Of a DNA stretch of 64,000 nt, positions 1 through 9,251 are shown piece by piece. The stretch is from Arthrobacter sp. Y-9. GTDB taxonomy: Bacteria; Actinomycetota; Actinomycetes; Actinomycetales; Micrococcaceae. The notes under the pieces are model-generated. The model did not search any database, had not been told where the DNA came from, and was given only the letters and a program-made list of their open reading frames with translations. Every line of letters begins with the position of its first letter. Position 1 is the first letter of the stretch. The translations under genes were made by a program, and so were the position numbers. The DNA lies in assembly GCF_029690065.1 (NCBI RefSeq), contig NZ_CP121463.1, positions 806,001 through 870,000 on the forward strand, written 5' to 3'.

Positions 1-1601
1 AACTCACCGTGGTGGGCGACTCGGACCAGTCGATCTACGCCTTCCGGGGCGCCGACATCCGCAACATCGTGGAGTTCGAAAAGGACTACCCGGACGCAGA
101 AGTCATCAAGCTGGAGCAGAACTACCGGTCCACCCAGAACATCCTCTCCGCCGCCAACGCCGTGATCTCCCGCAATCCGGACCGCCAGGAGAAGCGCCTC
201 TGGACCGCGTCCGGGGACGGCCCCAAGATCATCGGCTATGTCGGCGAGAACGAACATGAGGAAGCGGCGTTCATCGCCCGCGAGATCGACCGGCTCCAGG
301 ATGCCGAGGGACTCCGGCCCGGCGACGTCGCGGTGTTCTACCGCACGAACGCGCAGTCGCGGTCCCTCGAAGACGTCCTGGTCCGCATGGGCCTGCCGTA
401 CAAGGTGGTCGGCGGCACGCGCTTCTACGAGCGCAAGGAGATCAAGGACGCGCTCGCCTACCTGCGGGTCCTGGTGAACCCGGACGACGACGTCAACCTC
501 CGCCGCGTGCTCAACGAGCCGAAGCGCGGCATCGGCGACCGTGCGGAGGCCGCCGTGGCATCCCTCGCCGAAAGGGAACGCATCTCGTTCATGGCCGCCG
601 CGCGGCGCGCGGACGAGGCCCCCGCCATGGCGACCCGCTCCGTCAACGCCGTGCTCGGCTTCGTGAAGCTGATGGACGACTTGGCTGAGGTCGCATCCGG
701 ATCCGGTGCGGTGGCCGCGCTGGAGGCCGTGCTCGAACAGACCGGTTATCTGGCGGCCTTGCGGTTGAGCACGGATCCTCAGGATGAGTCCCGAGTGGAG
801 AACCTCGCCGAGCTCGTGGCCGTCATCCGCGAGTTCCAGAATGAGAATCCGGAGGGCACGCTCGGGGACTTCCTGGAGCAGGTGTCGCTCGTGGCCGATG
901 CGGACCAGATCCCGGACACACCGGGTGACGTGGATGAGGCCGTCGCGGAAGCCAGGCGGCTCGGAGTGGTGACCCTCATGACCCTGCACACCGCCAAGGG
1001 TCTGGAGTTCCCTGTGGTGTTCCTGACCGGCATGGAGCACGGCATCTTCCCTCATGCCCGCTCCGCGACGGATCCGAAGGAACTCGCCGAGGAGCGGCGC
1101 CTGGCGTATGTGGGGCTCACACGCGCCCGGCAGCGCCTGTACGTGACACGGTCCGAGGTGCGCAGCCTGTGGGGCCAGAGTCAGTACAACCCTGCCAGCC
1201 AGTTCCTCGATGAGATCCCCGGCGAGTTGATCCAGTGGGAGCGCGAGGGGACCGCCCGGCCCGTCAATCCAGGGTGGGCGAACGACGGCATCGGCACCAG
1301 CCGCTACGGCGGCTCGTATTGGGGTGCGGGGACGTCGCGCAACGCCAGGGGCGCAGCGGCCAGCAGCACTGCCGGCTTCGACGCCGATGTTCCCGCGTCC
1401 GTGGTGCGAGGACGGGTCCAGCCGCAGAAGGAAGTCGTCAGCGTCTCGCCCGGGGACCGCGTGAATCACAATGCCTTCGGTGAAGGCGTCGTGCTGAGCG
1501 TGGAGGGGGCCGGCGACAAGAGCGTGGCCAAGGTCCGTTTCCCGGTAGGGGAGAAGCGGCTCCTGCTGCGGTATGCGCCGGTGACCAAGGTGGAAGGCTG
1601 A
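1..1601 (+). CDS. pcrA: ATP-dependent DNA helicase PcrA/UvrD, C-terminal part (5' end outside window)
   Basis: This is the C-terminal part of a superfamily 1A 3'-5' DNA helicase that acts in nucleotide excision repair and removal of proteins from DNA. The reading frame is open from base 3, where the first complete codons read LTVVGDSDQSIYAFRGA, the helicase motif III region. The true start therefore lies upstream of the window. Further SF1 motifs follow in order: LEQNYRSTQNI (motif IV), TLHTAKGLEFPVVFLTG (motif V) and EERRLAYVGLTRARQRLY (motif VI). The last 55 or so residues (GDRVNHNAFGEGVVLSVEG onward) form the Tudor-like tail typical of PcrA and used in its RNA polymerase contact. The linker before it is Gly/Ser-rich. 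The sucCD operon follows on the same strand after 238 bases. Confidence 0.95.
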   Translation, partial: LTVVGDSDQSIYAFRGADIRNIVEFEKDYPDAEVIKLEQNYRSTQNILSAANAVISRNPDRQEKRLWTASGDGPKIIGYVGENEHEEAAFIAREIDRLQDAEGLRPGDVAVFYRTNAQSRSLEDVLVRMGLPYKVVGGTRFYERKEIKDALAYLRVLVNPDDDVNLRRVLNEPKRGIGDRAEAAVASLAERERISFMAAARRADEAPAMATRSVNAVLGFVKLMDDLAEVASGSGAVAALEAVLEQTGYLAALRLSTDPQDESRVENLAELVAVIREFQNENPEGTLGDFLEQVSLVADADQIPDTPGDVDEAVAEARRLGVVTLMTLHTAKGLEFPVVFLTGMEHGIFPHARSATDPKELAEERRLAYVGLTRARQRLYVTRSEVRSLWGQSQYNPASQFLDEIPGELIQWEREGTARPVNPGWANDGIGTSRYGGSYWGAGTSRNARGAAASSTAGFDADVPASVVRGRVQPQKEVVSVSPGDRVNHNAFGEGVVLSVEGAGDKSVAKVRFPVGEKRLLLRYAPVTKVEG

Positions 1602-1687
1602 GGCCCGAATTCGGTCCTCATCAGGGGCTCCACAAGGGCTCGTGGTGCTCATAACAAAACCGGTGCGAGTTCTACAAATCATAGAAA

Positions 1688-1716
1688 TGTGGCCTTGGTC
1701 ACGAAACCGGTAGTCT
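1688..1716 (+). promoter_or_regulatory. sucC promoter with CRP/GlxR-like site
   Basis: Bases 1688-1703 read TGTGGCCTTGGTCACG, close to the CRP-family consensus TGTGA-N6-TCACA. A -10-like TAGTCT lies at 1711-1716, leaving a leader of about 115 bases before sucC. The match is seen directly. Binding by a GlxR-type cAMP regulator is inferred from the role of such sites upstream of TCA-cycle genes in other actinobacteria. Confidence 0.4.
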
Positions 1717-1839
1717 GGGAGCGGCGCAGCCCCGCACAGGGCTAAAGTTCCCAGTGGAGCACCTCCTGCGGAACGGTCGCAATAACCCGTCACGGGGAGG
1801 CGCCTGCACACCTACCTCGACGTAGAAGGACACCGAACC

Positions 1840-3006
1840 GTGGACCTGTTTGAATACCAGGCTCGCGACATGTTTGAGGCGCACGGCGTTCCCGTGCTCG
1901 CTGGCATCGTCGCGACCACCCCTGAAGAAGCCAAGGCCGCAGCTGAGAAGATCGGCGGCGTCACCGTCGTCAAGGCACAGGTCAAGATCGGCGGCCGCGG
2001 CAAGGCCGGCGGTGTGAAGGTGGCCAAGACCGCAGATGAGGCGTTCGAATACGCCGACAACATCCTGGGCATGGACATCAAGGGCCACACGGTCAAGAAG
2101 GTCATGATCGCCCAGGGTGCCGACATCGCCGAGGAGTTCTACTTCTCCGTGCTGCTGGACCGCGCCAACCGCAACTACCTCGCCATGTGCTCCGTCGAGG
2201 GTGGCATGGAGATCGAGCAGCTCGCCGTCGAGCGCCCCGAAGCTCTGGCCAAGGTCGCTGTCGACCCGGCCGTCGGCATCGATCAGGCCAAGGCTGACGA
2301 GATCGTCGCCGCCGCAGGTTTCGCCGAGGACATCCGCGAGAAGGTCGCCGCCGTCCTCATCAAGCTGTGGGACGTCTTCAAGGGTGAGGACGCCACGCTG
2401 GTCGAGGTCAACCCGCTCGTCCGCACCGGCGCAGGTGACATCCTCGCCCTGGACGGCAAGGTCTCGCTCGACGAGAACGCCGGCTTCCGCCACCCGGGTC
2501 ACGAGGACCTCGAGGACAAGGACGCTGCTGATCCCCTCGAAGCCAAGGCCAAGGCCGCTGACCTCAACTACGTCAAGCTCGACGGCGAGGTCGGCGTGAT
2601 CGGCAACGGCGCCGGTCTGGTCATGTCCACCCTGGACGTCGTCGCCTACGCGGGCGAGAACCACGGCGGCGTCAAGCCCGCCAACTTCCTCGACATCGGA
2701 GGCGGCGCCTCCGCCGAGGTCATGGCCGCCGGCCTGGACGTCATCCTGGGTGACGAGCAGGTCAAGAGCGTTTTCGTGAACGTCTTCGGCGGCATCACCG
2801 CCTGTGACGCCGTGGCCAAGGGCATCGTCGGCGCACTCGCCGAGCTCGGCTCCTCTGCCAACAAGCCGCTGGTGGTCCGCCTGGACGGCAACAACGTGGA
2901 GGAAGGCCGCCGCATCCTCAACGAGGCCAACCACCCGCTGGTGACCCTCGCCGCCACCATGGACGAGGGCGCCGACAAGGCCGCCGAGCTCGCCAACGCC
3001 CGCTAA
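1840..3006 (+). CDS. sucC: Succinyl-CoA synthetase (ADP-forming) beta subunit
   Basis: This is the nucleotide-binding beta subunit of the TCA-cycle enzyme that converts succinyl-CoA to succinate with formation of ATP or GTP. The start is GTG with GAAGGA about ten bases upstream, giving [20 protein letters not shown], the classic SucC N terminus. At 388 residues it has the usual length. The ATP-grasp domain contains [10 protein letters not shown] (51-60) and the metal-binding EVN (189-191). The C-terminal CoA-ligase domain has [12 protein letters not shown] (255-266) and [10 protein letters not shown] (314-323). The alpha subunit follows 23 bases downstream, so the two are co-transcribed. Confidence 0.98.
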   Translation: MDLFEYQARDMFEAHGVPVLAGIVATTPEEAKAAAEKIGGVTVVKAQVKIGGRGKAGGVKVAKTADEAFEYADNILGMDIKGHTVKKVMIAQGADIAEEFYFSVLLDRANRNYLAMCSVEGGMEIEQLAVERPEALAKVAVDPAVGIDQAKADEIVAAAGFAEDIREKVAAVLIKLWDVFKGEDATLVEVNPLVRTGAGDILALDGKVSLDENAGFRHPGHEDLEDKDAADPLEAKAKAADLNYVKLDGEVGVIGNGAGLVMSTLDVVAYAGENHGGVKPANFLDIGGGASAEVMAAGLDVILGDEQVKSVFVNVFGGITACDAVAKGIVGALAELGSSANKPLVVRLDGNNVEEGRRILNEANHPLVTLAATMDEGADKAAELANAR

Positions 3007-3029
3007 GCCCGGATAACAGAGGTAAAAAC

Positions 3030-3947
3030 ATGTCTATCTACCTGAACAAGGACTCCAAGGTCATCGTCCAGGGCATCACCGGCGGCGAAGGCACCAAGCA
3101 CACCGCCCTGATGCTCAAGGCCGGCACCAACGTTGTCGGTGGCGTGAACGCCCGCAAGGCCGGGACCACCGTGCGTCACAACGCGGCTGACGGTTCCGCC
3201 GTCGAGCTCCCCGTCTACGGCACCGTCAAGGAAGCCATCGCCGAGACCGGCGCTGACGTCTCGATCGTCTTCGTGCCACCGGCATTCACCAAGGCCGCCG
3301 TGGTCGAGGCCATCGAGGCTGAGATCGGCCTCGTCGTCGTCATCACCGAAGGGGTGCCGGTGCAGGACTCCGCCGAGTTCTGGGCCCTGGCTCAGTCCAA
3401 GGTCGACGCCGACGGCAAGCAGATCACCCGCATCATCGGCCCGAACTGCCCCGGCATCATCACCCCGGGTGAGTCGCTCGTGGGCATCACCCCGGCGAAC
3501 ATCACCGGCAAGGGCCCGATCGGTCTGGTCTCCAAGTCCGGCACCCTGACCTACCAGATGATGTTCGAGCTGCGCGATCTGGGCTTCTCCACCGCCATCG
3601 GCATCGGCGGCGACCCGGTCATCGGCACCACGCACATCGACGCCCTGGCCGCGTTCGAGGCTGACCCGGAGACCAAGGCCATCGTCATGATCGGTGAGAT
3701 CGGTGGCGACGCCGAAGAGCGTGCCGCCGACTTCATCAAGGCCAACGTCACCAAGCCGGTCGTCGGCTACGTGGCGGGCTTCACCGCTCCCGAGGGCAAG
3801 ACGATGGGCCACGCCGGCGCCATCGTCTCCGGCTCCGCGGGCACCGCTCAGGCCAAGAAGGAGGCCCTCGAGGCCGCCGGTGTGAAGGTCGGCAAGACGC
3901 CGTCCGAGACCGCCGCGCTGCTCCGCGAGGTCTACTCGGCTCTCTGA
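3030..3947 (+). CDS. sucD: Succinyl-CoA synthetase (ADP-forming) alpha subunit
   Basis: This is the CoA-binding, phosphohistidine-carrying alpha subunit of succinyl-CoA synthetase. The ATG at 3030 follows CAGAGGTAAAAAC. The Rossmann CoA-binding domain shows [10 protein letters not shown] (15-24), then [10 protein letters not shown] (81-90) and [12 protein letters not shown] (137-148). The phosphorylated histidine is His261 in GHAGAIVSG. The 305-residue length is normal for actinobacterial SucD. It ends just before a large hairpin that separates it from the convergent flavin reductase gene, so sucCD forms a two-gene operon. Confidence 0.98.
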   Translation: MSIYLNKDSKVIVQGITGGEGTKHTALMLKAGTNVVGGVNARKAGTTVRHNAADGSAVELPVYGTVKEAIAETGADVSIVFVPPAFTKAAVVEAIEAEIGLVVVITEGVPVQDSAEFWALAQSKVDADGKQITRIIGPNCPGIITPGESLVGITPANITGKGPIGLVSKSGTLTYQMMFELRDLGFSTAIGIGGDPVIGTTHIDALAAFEADPETKAIVMIGEIGGDAEERAADFIKANVTKPVVGYVAGFTAPEGKTMGHAGAIVSGSAGTAQAKKEALEAAGVKVGKTPSETAALLREVYSAL

Positions 3948-3961
3948 GTCTGAAACGCAGT

Positions 3962-4033
3962 CATCGACTGCTCCGTACGACGCCGTTTCCCCGGGTTTTC
4001 CGGGGATTCCGGCATCGTAGGGAGCAGTCGATG
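3962..4033. terminator. Bidirectional terminator between sucD and the convergent reductase gene
   Basis: A 13-bp perfect inverted repeat (3962-3974 with 4021-4033, CATCGACTGCTCC) encloses a second imperfect pairing (3976-3985 with 4010-4019) and an inner CCCCGG/CCGGGG stem (3989-3994 with 4000-4005). The fold spans about 72 nt between two convergent stop codons. Confidence 0.75.
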
Positions 4034-4037
4034 GTGT

Positions 4038-5054
4038 TTAAGGGGTCTGTTGCAACCGCGCGGCTTCATCCATGGCGAGATCCGCGTTGATCGCGGCTCC
4101 GGCCTGGACTCCCGCGGCCGACGACGCCGACACCATGGCCATCGGGTTCTGGGCGTTGCCCGCGGCCCAGACGCCGGGGACCGGGGTCCTGCCCGTGGGA
4201 TCGGCGGGGATGAAGCGGCCCATGGGGTGTTCCTCGGGATCGCCGCCGAGCTGCTCGTAGAGCTCCGTGCGGGCGACGAACGACGGCGCCACGACCACCG
4301 CGTCCAGCTCGACACTGCTGCCGTCCGCCAGGACCGCGCCGCGTACCTGCGTCCCGTCCAGGCTCAGCGCGGTCACCGGTGCGGACGCCACGGGAATCCC
4401 GAGGGCCTCGAACAGCGCCGCGTCCTCTCCGGGCTCCCACTCGGCGCCGGGGGTCCCGTCGGCCGGCGAGGTCCAGCCGGGGAGGAGGGTCACCTGATCG
4501 CTCAACTGGTGGAAGAGGAGGGCCTGGTGGGCCGCGCGGGCGTCGCCCGCCAGGATGCCGATGCGCCGGTCCCGCACCTCCCAGCCGTGGCAATAGGGGC
4601 AGTGGAGCACGGAATGTCCCCAGCCGTCGCGCACTCCCGGGACCTCCGGCAGGACATCCACCAGGCCCGTGGCCAGGAGGAGGCGGCGCGCGTGGACGGT
4701 GGTGAGCTGGGTGGCGCCCGTTTCGCCGGCCCCGGCGACGACGGCGTCTCCACCCGGCCGCGCCGGCCCGACGGTCAGGAGGAACCCGCCGTCGTCGTGG
4801 GCGGCGGTGCGGACTGCGTCGTCCAGGAAGGTGACCCCGTAGCTGGACGCCTCGGTGCGGCCCCGGGCGAGGAGGTCGGCGGGCGCGATGCCCTCGAGTC
4901 CGAGCACGTTGTGGGCGCCGGCGGCGGGGGCGTTCCGCGGTTCGTCCGCGTCGATCACGACGACGGAGCGGCGGGACCGTCCCAGAGCGACGGCGGCTCC
5001 GAGCCCGGCGGGCCCGCCTCCGATGATGGCGACGTCGTACGGTGTGGTGGTCAT
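4038..5054 (-). CDS. NAD(P)/FAD-dependent disulfide oxidoreductase, thioredoxin-reductase-like
   Basis: This cytoplasmic flavoprotein belongs to the thioredoxin-reductase-like group of pyridine nucleotide-disulfide oxidoreductases. The chosen ATG is preceded by AAGGAGGACCAC, an ideal ribosome binding site, and gives MTTTPYDVAIIGGGPAGLGA with the FAD-binding GGGPAG at 12-17. A CPYC redox pair sits at Cys152 and Cys155 in HCPYCHGWEVRD. A second Rossmann motif (GILAGDA) follows, and the C terminus has the FAD-contacting GVWAAGNAQNP. The protein has 338 residues, slightly longer than housekeeping TrxB. No thioredoxin gene is adjacent, so the physiological partner is unknown. It is divergent from an XRE-cupin regulator that probably controls it. 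Confidence 0.9.
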   Translation of the reverse strand: MTTTPYDVAIIGGGPAGLGAAVALGRSRRSVVVIDADEPRNAPAAGAHNVLGLEGIAPADLLARGRTEASSYGVTFLDDAVRTAAHDDGGFLLTVGPARPGGDAVVAGAGETGATQLTTVHARRLLLATGLVDVLPEVPGVRDGWGHSVLHCPYCHGWEVRDRRIGILAGDARAAHQALLFHQLSDQVTLLPGWTSPADGTPGAEWEPGEDAALFEALGIPVASAPVTALSLDGTQVRGAVLADGSSVELDAVVVAPSFVARTELYEQLGGDPEEHPMGRFIPADPTGRTPVPGVWAAGNAQNPMAMVSASSAAGVQAGAAINADLAMDEAARLQQTP

Positions 5055-5106
5055 GTGGTCCTCCTTGAGTGTCCTGTGAACGATTCTCATCTGGCCGTGC
5101 TGAATT

Positions 5107-5132
5107 GGCAATCGACCTTGCCGAGGTGGCAA
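5107..5132. promoter_or_regulatory. Candidate operator of the XRE-cupin regulator (alternating GGCAA/TTGCC half-sites)
   Basis: Three half-sites occur in the 88-base divergent intergenic region: GGCAA at 5107-5111, TTGCC at 5118-5122 and GGCAA at 5128-5132. Each adjacent pair is inverted, with spacers of 6 and 5 bases. The last copy ends ten bases before the regulator's ATG, which fits autorepression. Confidence 0.4.
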
Positions 5133-5142
5133 AATCGGTTCC

Positions 5143-5736
5143 ATGCCTTCCTCGCAGGAACCCCAAGATTCCGAGCTGAACGCCCTTCTGGCGGGAGTCG
5201 GTCCGCGACTTCGGGCCATCCGTGAGGCCCGGAACCTCACGCTGGGCGAGCTCTCCGGACTCACCGGCACGTCCATCAGCACGTTGTCGCGCCTCGAATC
5301 CGGGGGTCGCAAGCCGACGCTGGAGCTCCTGTATCCACTCGCCCGCGCCTACCGCGTGCCGCTGGATGAGCTGGTGGGCGCTCCGGCCGTCGGCGATCCC
5401 CGGGTGCACATCAAGCCGATCACCAAGTACGGCCAGACGCTCCTGCCCCTCAGCCGCGGCGACAGCGGGATGCGGGCGTACAAACACGTCCTCCACGGGA
5501 AGTCCACGCCCGAGGAACCTCAGCCGAAGGTCCACCCCGGCCATGAGTGGCTGTACGTCCTGGCGGGGGAGCTGCGGCTCGTCCTCGGGGGCGCGGAATA
5601 CCGCTTGGGTCCCGGCGAAGCAGCCGAGTTCGATACCACCACGCCCCACTGGTTCGGCGCCGCCGGGCCGGTCGCCACGGAGTTCCTGGGCATCTTCAGC
5701 CCGGCCGGGGAGAAGGTGCACGTCAGCGAGTTCTGA
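5143..5736 (+). CDS. XRE-family transcriptional regulator with C-terminal cupin domain
   Basis: This 197-residue protein is a two-domain regulator. Residues about 17-72 form an XRE/lambda-Cro helix-turn-helix (LRAIREARNLTLGELSGLTG, then TSISTLSRLESGGRKPTLEL). Residues about 120-190 form a cupin_2 beta barrel (HPGHEWLYVLAGELRLVLGG, then the turn LGPGEAAEFD and the histidine-bearing TTPHWF) that should sense a small ligand. No strong Shine-Dalgarno precedes the ATG, but the domain begins normally from it. It is divergent from the flavin reductase at 4038-5054, and the half-sites between them suggest joint control. The effector cannot be read from sequence. Confidence 0.9.
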   Translation: MPSSQEPQDSELNALLAGVGPRLRAIREARNLTLGELSGLTGTSISTLSRLESGGRKPTLELLYPLARAYRVPLDELVGAPAVGDPRVHIKPITKYGQTLLPLSRGDSGMRAYKHVLHGKSTPEEPQPKVHPGHEWLYVLAGELRLVLGGAEYRLGPGEAAEFDTTTPHWFGAAGPVATEFLGIFSPAGEKVHVSEF

Positions 5737-5824
5737 GCCGGGCGTCGGGCTCCACGGCTCTGGACACCTCCGGCGGACCGGTTAGGCTGGCGCTGACATC
5801 ACACCGCGTCGGCAGGGGGACTCC

Positions 5825-7315
5825 ATGAACCGGTCAGTGAACATCGCGATCCGCACGGCCCGGGCGGTGACGGCGCTGCTGTTCGCCGCCGTCGTGCCGA
5901 TCCTGGCCGGCGCGCTGCCCGCACGCGCCGACGGCGTGACCAGCCTCGAGATCGAGGACACGGCGGGTGCGCTGTACCTCCCGCAGCTCCGCCCGGCGAT
6001 CGAGAAGATCTCCTTCTACCAGCCCACCAAGGTCGTGATCTTCACCCGCGCCGGCAGCCGCTCGGACGATCTCAACGAGGAAGTGCTCCGTTTCGCACGG
6101 TCCCGGCACCCCGAATGGATCACCGCGGACGGGCAGAAGTGGGCCGATGGCCTCTTCGTCTTCGCCCTCGACACCACCGGCCGTCACGTGGGCACGTACT
6201 TCGGCGAGGACCGCAAGATCCCCCTGGACGAGCAGACAGCGATCCAGGAAGACACCAAGTCGCTCTTCCGTGAGGCCCAGTGGACCGACGGCACCATCGA
6301 GGGTGTCCGGTCCGCGGCGTCCCGGATCGCACGGCCCTGGTACTTGTCGCCCGCCACGCTGTGGACGGGTGGGATCGTCGGGGGCGGCGCGCTGGTCGGC
6401 GGAGGCATCTGGGCGGGGGTCCGCGCCAACAACCGGCGCAAGTTCGCCGAGGCGTTCGACGCCGGCGACCGCGCCTACGCCTCGGTCACCCTCCAGCTCC
6501 AGGAGACCGAGCTGAACGCGTCGACCATCCCGGACACCTCCGCGTACGGGTCCCGCGTGCTCGAACGCTGGCACACCCTGGAGGAGCAGTTGCGGGACAC
6601 CACGACGCTCCGGGACAAGCTCGCGGCCATGACCCCCAAGGAGCGGTCCGTCGCCACGGCCGTTTCCGATGCCACCCGTTTCCAGGAACAGGCGGAGACC
6701 CTGGACGGCCTCGACGATGCGATCGCCGATTCCAACGCGCTCCTCAACCTCAATTCGAGCTGGCGGGACGCGTGGCGCCGGCAGTCCGAGGCCCTGGTGG
6801 CGGAGCTGTCCGAGGTGGAACAGATGCTCAACGGGAACCCGACCGGGGCAGGCCTCGAATCCGCCGCGGCGCTCAGGGCCCATGCCGCGGGGGCGCTGCA
6901 ACGGCTCTCGGGGCTGGAAGCCGGACTGGACGACCGCAGCGTCACCCCGGACGCGGCACTCGACGCCCTCAAAGCCGAACGCGAGCAGATGGCGGATCTG
7001 CTGCAGCGGCACGCCGACGCCGTGATCGCGGCCACCACGCGGTCCGAGCGCGAGGCCGAACTCATGCGGGAGAAGATCGACGCCGCGTCCGCGTCCCGGC
7101 CGGACACCCGGCGCTACAACGGGAGCATCGTGGACGTCGCCTTCCCGCGGGTCCCGATCATCTCGGTGATCAACTTCGGCAGCGGTCTCGACGCCGGCCA
7201 GCAGGCTGTGGACTCGGCGCGCAGCGCCGCGTCGTCGTCCTCCTCGAGCAGCGGCACGGGCTATGGGTCGAGCGGCGGCAGTTTCTCGGGCTCGGGGAGC
7301 TCGTCGAGTTTCTGA
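5825..7315 (+). CDS. Secreted/membrane DUF5129-type (TPM-like) protein with Ser/Gly-rich tail
   Basis: The 496-residue product has a signal peptide (about 1-36, ending ALPARADG), an extracytoplasmic alpha/beta domain resembling the TPM fold (residues about 40-165, with YQPTKVVIFTRAG and GLFVFALDTTGRHVGTYFG), one membrane span at about 179-200 rich in Gly, and a long cytoplasmic alpha-helical region with coiled-coil character. It ends in a low-complexity Ser/Gly tail similar to those on TPM proteins. GGCAGGGGGACTCC precedes the ATG. I believe it matches the actinobacterial DUF5129 family; no function is established, and a role in envelope or membrane-complex maintenance is only inferred. It stands alone between two transcription units. 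Confidence 0.75.
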   Translation: MNRSVNIAIRTARAVTALLFAAVVPILAGALPARADGVTSLEIEDTAGALYLPQLRPAIEKISFYQPTKVVIFTRAGSRSDDLNEEVLRFARSRHPEWITADGQKWADGLFVFALDTTGRHVGTYFGEDRKIPLDEQTAIQEDTKSLFREAQWTDGTIEGVRSAASRIARPWYLSPATLWTGGIVGGGALVGGGIWAGVRANNRRKFAEAFDAGDRAYASVTLQLQETELNASTIPDTSAYGSRVLERWHTLEEQLRDTTTLRDKLAAMTPKERSVATAVSDATRFQEQAETLDGLDDAIADSNALLNLNSSWRDAWRRQSEALVAELSEVEQMLNGNPTGAGLESAAALRAHAAGALQRLSGLEAGLDDRSVTPDAALDALKAEREQMADLLQRHADAVIAATTRSEREAELMREKIDAASASRPDTRRYNGSIVDVAFPRVPIISVINFGSGLDAGQQAVDSARSAASSSSSSSGTGYGSSGGSFSGSGSSSSF

Positions 7316-7559
7316 GGCGACGCGATTCCCAGTCACGCCCCAGGCAGCGGCAAGGCGCGTCCCATGTTGCTCGGCCACAGTGGTGAGTACGGAACGGAAG
7401 CGCCGGGCCGTGGATGATGCGAGAGGGGACGGTGACGCCGATCGACGGAGGCCCTTTACTACCCGAATCCCGTTGTCAGCCCCGGAGGCGGCGTGCTGTG
7501 GTCACCAGCAGACCGCGCCAGCCCGGGGCCGACGGCGTTAACGGGCCTGTGCCGCGGGG

Positions 7560-9251
7560 TCAGAGGGTGACCGGGCGGTCCAGGTGGGTCGGGGCGAACA
7601 TCCGCAGCTTCGTGTCGACGACGACGACGTTCGGCCCCTCCGCCTCGAGGGCTTCCCGCAGCGCCTGCTCGACGTCCTCCGCGGCGACACGGCGGGCCGG
7701 CACTCCGAACGACTCGGCGAGGGCGACGAAATCGGGCCGGGACAGCTCGGTGGCTGTGGCCTTGCCGAATGCGCCCTCCATGTATTCGCGCAGGATGCCA
7801 TAGCCGCCGTCGTCCACGATCAGCCAGGTCACCGGGGCGTCGTGCTGCCGGGCCGTGGCGAGTTCGGAGATCGAGTACATCGAGGACCCGTCGCCGGAGA
7901 CCGCCAGGACGCGCTCGCCCAGGCCGACGGACCCGCCGATCGCGGCCCCGTAGGCCCACCCGATGCCGCCGGCGCCCTGGGCGGAGTGGAACTGGCCCGC
8001 GCGGGCGTCCCAGCAGCTCCAGCCCCAGTAGGCGGAGATCGTCATGTCCCAGAAGGTCTGCATCCCGTCGGGCACGGCTGCGCGGACGGCCGCCATGAAG
8101 TCCAGCTCATGGTCCAGGCCCTGACCGGCGAGCCGGTCGCGGACGGTGTCCAGGGCGGTGGCGACCACCTCGCGAGGGGAGCGGCCGTGCCAGTCGCGGG
8201 CGGCGCCGTCGTGGTCCTGCGGCTCGTGGTCCCGAAGCAGCCCGACGACGGCGGCCCGCAGCGCCGGCAGCGCCTCACCGGCGTCGGCGTGGATCCCGAG
8301 GGCGGGATGGTTGGACTCGAGCACGCGGGCTTCCGCGTCGATCTGGACGAGACGCCCCCGCGGAGCCAGGGTGAAGTAGTTGGACGTGACCTCGCCGAGC
8401 GACGTCCCGACGGCCAGGAGCACGTCGGCGTCCTCGATCAACTCGCTCATGTGCACGTCCTCGATCCAGGACTGCAGCGAGAGCGGGTGCTCCCACGGGA
8501 AGGCGCCCTTGCCGCCGGGGGAGCAGATGACCGGGGCGTCGAGGGCTTCCGCCAGTTCCAGGAGCGCGGCTTCGGCCTGCCCGCGACGGACGCCGCCACC
8601 GGCGATCGCGAGTGGCCGCCGGGCCGACGTCAGAATTCGGGCGGCCTCCTCGATCAGCTCGGCGCGGGCGGGGACCGGGTGGGCTTCGGCCGTGATGTCC
8701 CGGACCGGGGGAGTGCTGACGGGTTCCAGCAGGATGTCCTGCGGCACCTCGACCCAGACCGGTCCCTGAGGTGCGGTGATGGCTTCGGCCCAGGCGTCGC
8801 GGAGGGCGGAGGGGATGGCGGAGGCGTGCTGGATGGTCCGCTGGGATTTCGTCACCTGGGAGGCGGCGAGGGCCTGATCGTCGAGCTGGTGGAGCATGCC
8901 GCGGCGCCGTGCCCCGAGACCAGGCGTGGGGATCTGGCTGGCGACGACGACCATCGGAACGCCCGTGGCGTAGGCCTCCTGCAACCCGGCCAGGGAGGTC
9001 AGGGCCCCGGGGCCGGTCGAGAGGAACAGGACGCCCGGCTGTCCGGTGGCGCGGGAATACCCGTCCGCGGCGAAGGCGGAGTTGTTCTCGATGCGGCTGG
9101 AGACGAAGTGCGGCCGTCCGCAGCCCATGGCGTCGAAGAGGCCCAGCGCGTGCTGGCCGGGGATGCCGAAGACCGTGCGGGCGCCGAGGGCCTGCAGGGT
9201 CTCGACCACCAGGTCGCCGCCGTTGCGTACTGCCGGGTGCTCTCCGGACAT
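7560..9251 (-). CDS. Thiamine-diphosphate-dependent 2-oxo-acid decarboxylase / acetolactate-synthase-like enzyme
   Basis: This 563-residue enzyme has the three-domain layout of the acetolactate synthase/benzoylformate decarboxylase superfamily. The cofactor-activating glutamate is Glu55 (SSRIENNSAFAADGYSRA). The ThDP-Mg motif runs from GDGSSMYS (453) to VDDGGYG (485); the usual second-position Asn of this motif appears as Asp-Gly. The start was placed at the ATG preceded by GGGGGAGAA. The gene is divergent from a sodium:solute symporter. With an XRE-cupin regulator at 16.0 kb and a ureohydrolase at 20.3 kb, a role in degrading a guanidino or amino-acid-derived 2-oxo acid, such as 2-ketoarginine (AruI-type reaction), is plausible. 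The substrate is not proven by sequence, and anabolic acetolactate synthase is unlikely because no small subunit is adjacent. Confidence 0.85.
   Translation of the reverse strand: MSGEHPAVRNGGDLVVETLQALGARTVFGIPGQHALGLFDAMGCGRPHFVSSRIENNSAFAADGYSRATGQPGVLFLSTGPGALTSLAGLQEAYATGVPMVVVASQIPTPGLGARRRGMLHQLDDQALAASQVTKSQRTIQHASAIPSALRDAWAEAITAPQGPVWVEVPQDILLEPVSTPPVRDITAEAHPVPARAELIEEAARILTSARRPLAIAGGGVRRGQAEAALLELAEALDAPVICSPGGKGAFPWEHPLSLQSWIEDVHMSELIEDADVLLAVGTSLGEVTSNYFTLAPRGRLVQIDAEARVLESNHPALGIHADAGEALPALRAAVVGLLRDHEPQDHDGAARDWHGRSPREVVATALDTVRDRLAGQGLDHELDFMAAVRAAVPDGMQTFWDMTISAYWGWSCWDARAGQFHSAQGAGGIGWAYGAAIGGSVGLGERVLAVSGDGSSMYSISELATARQHDAPVTWLIVDDGGYGILREYMEGAFGKATATELSRPDFVALAESFGVPARRVAAEDVEQALREALEAEGPNVVVVDTKLRMFAPTHLDRPVTL

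Noticed and set aside
7560-9251. Anabolic acetolactate synthase (ilvB)
   Set aside because: No ilvN or ilvC is adjacent, the cofactor motif differs, and the neighbour is a solute symporter.
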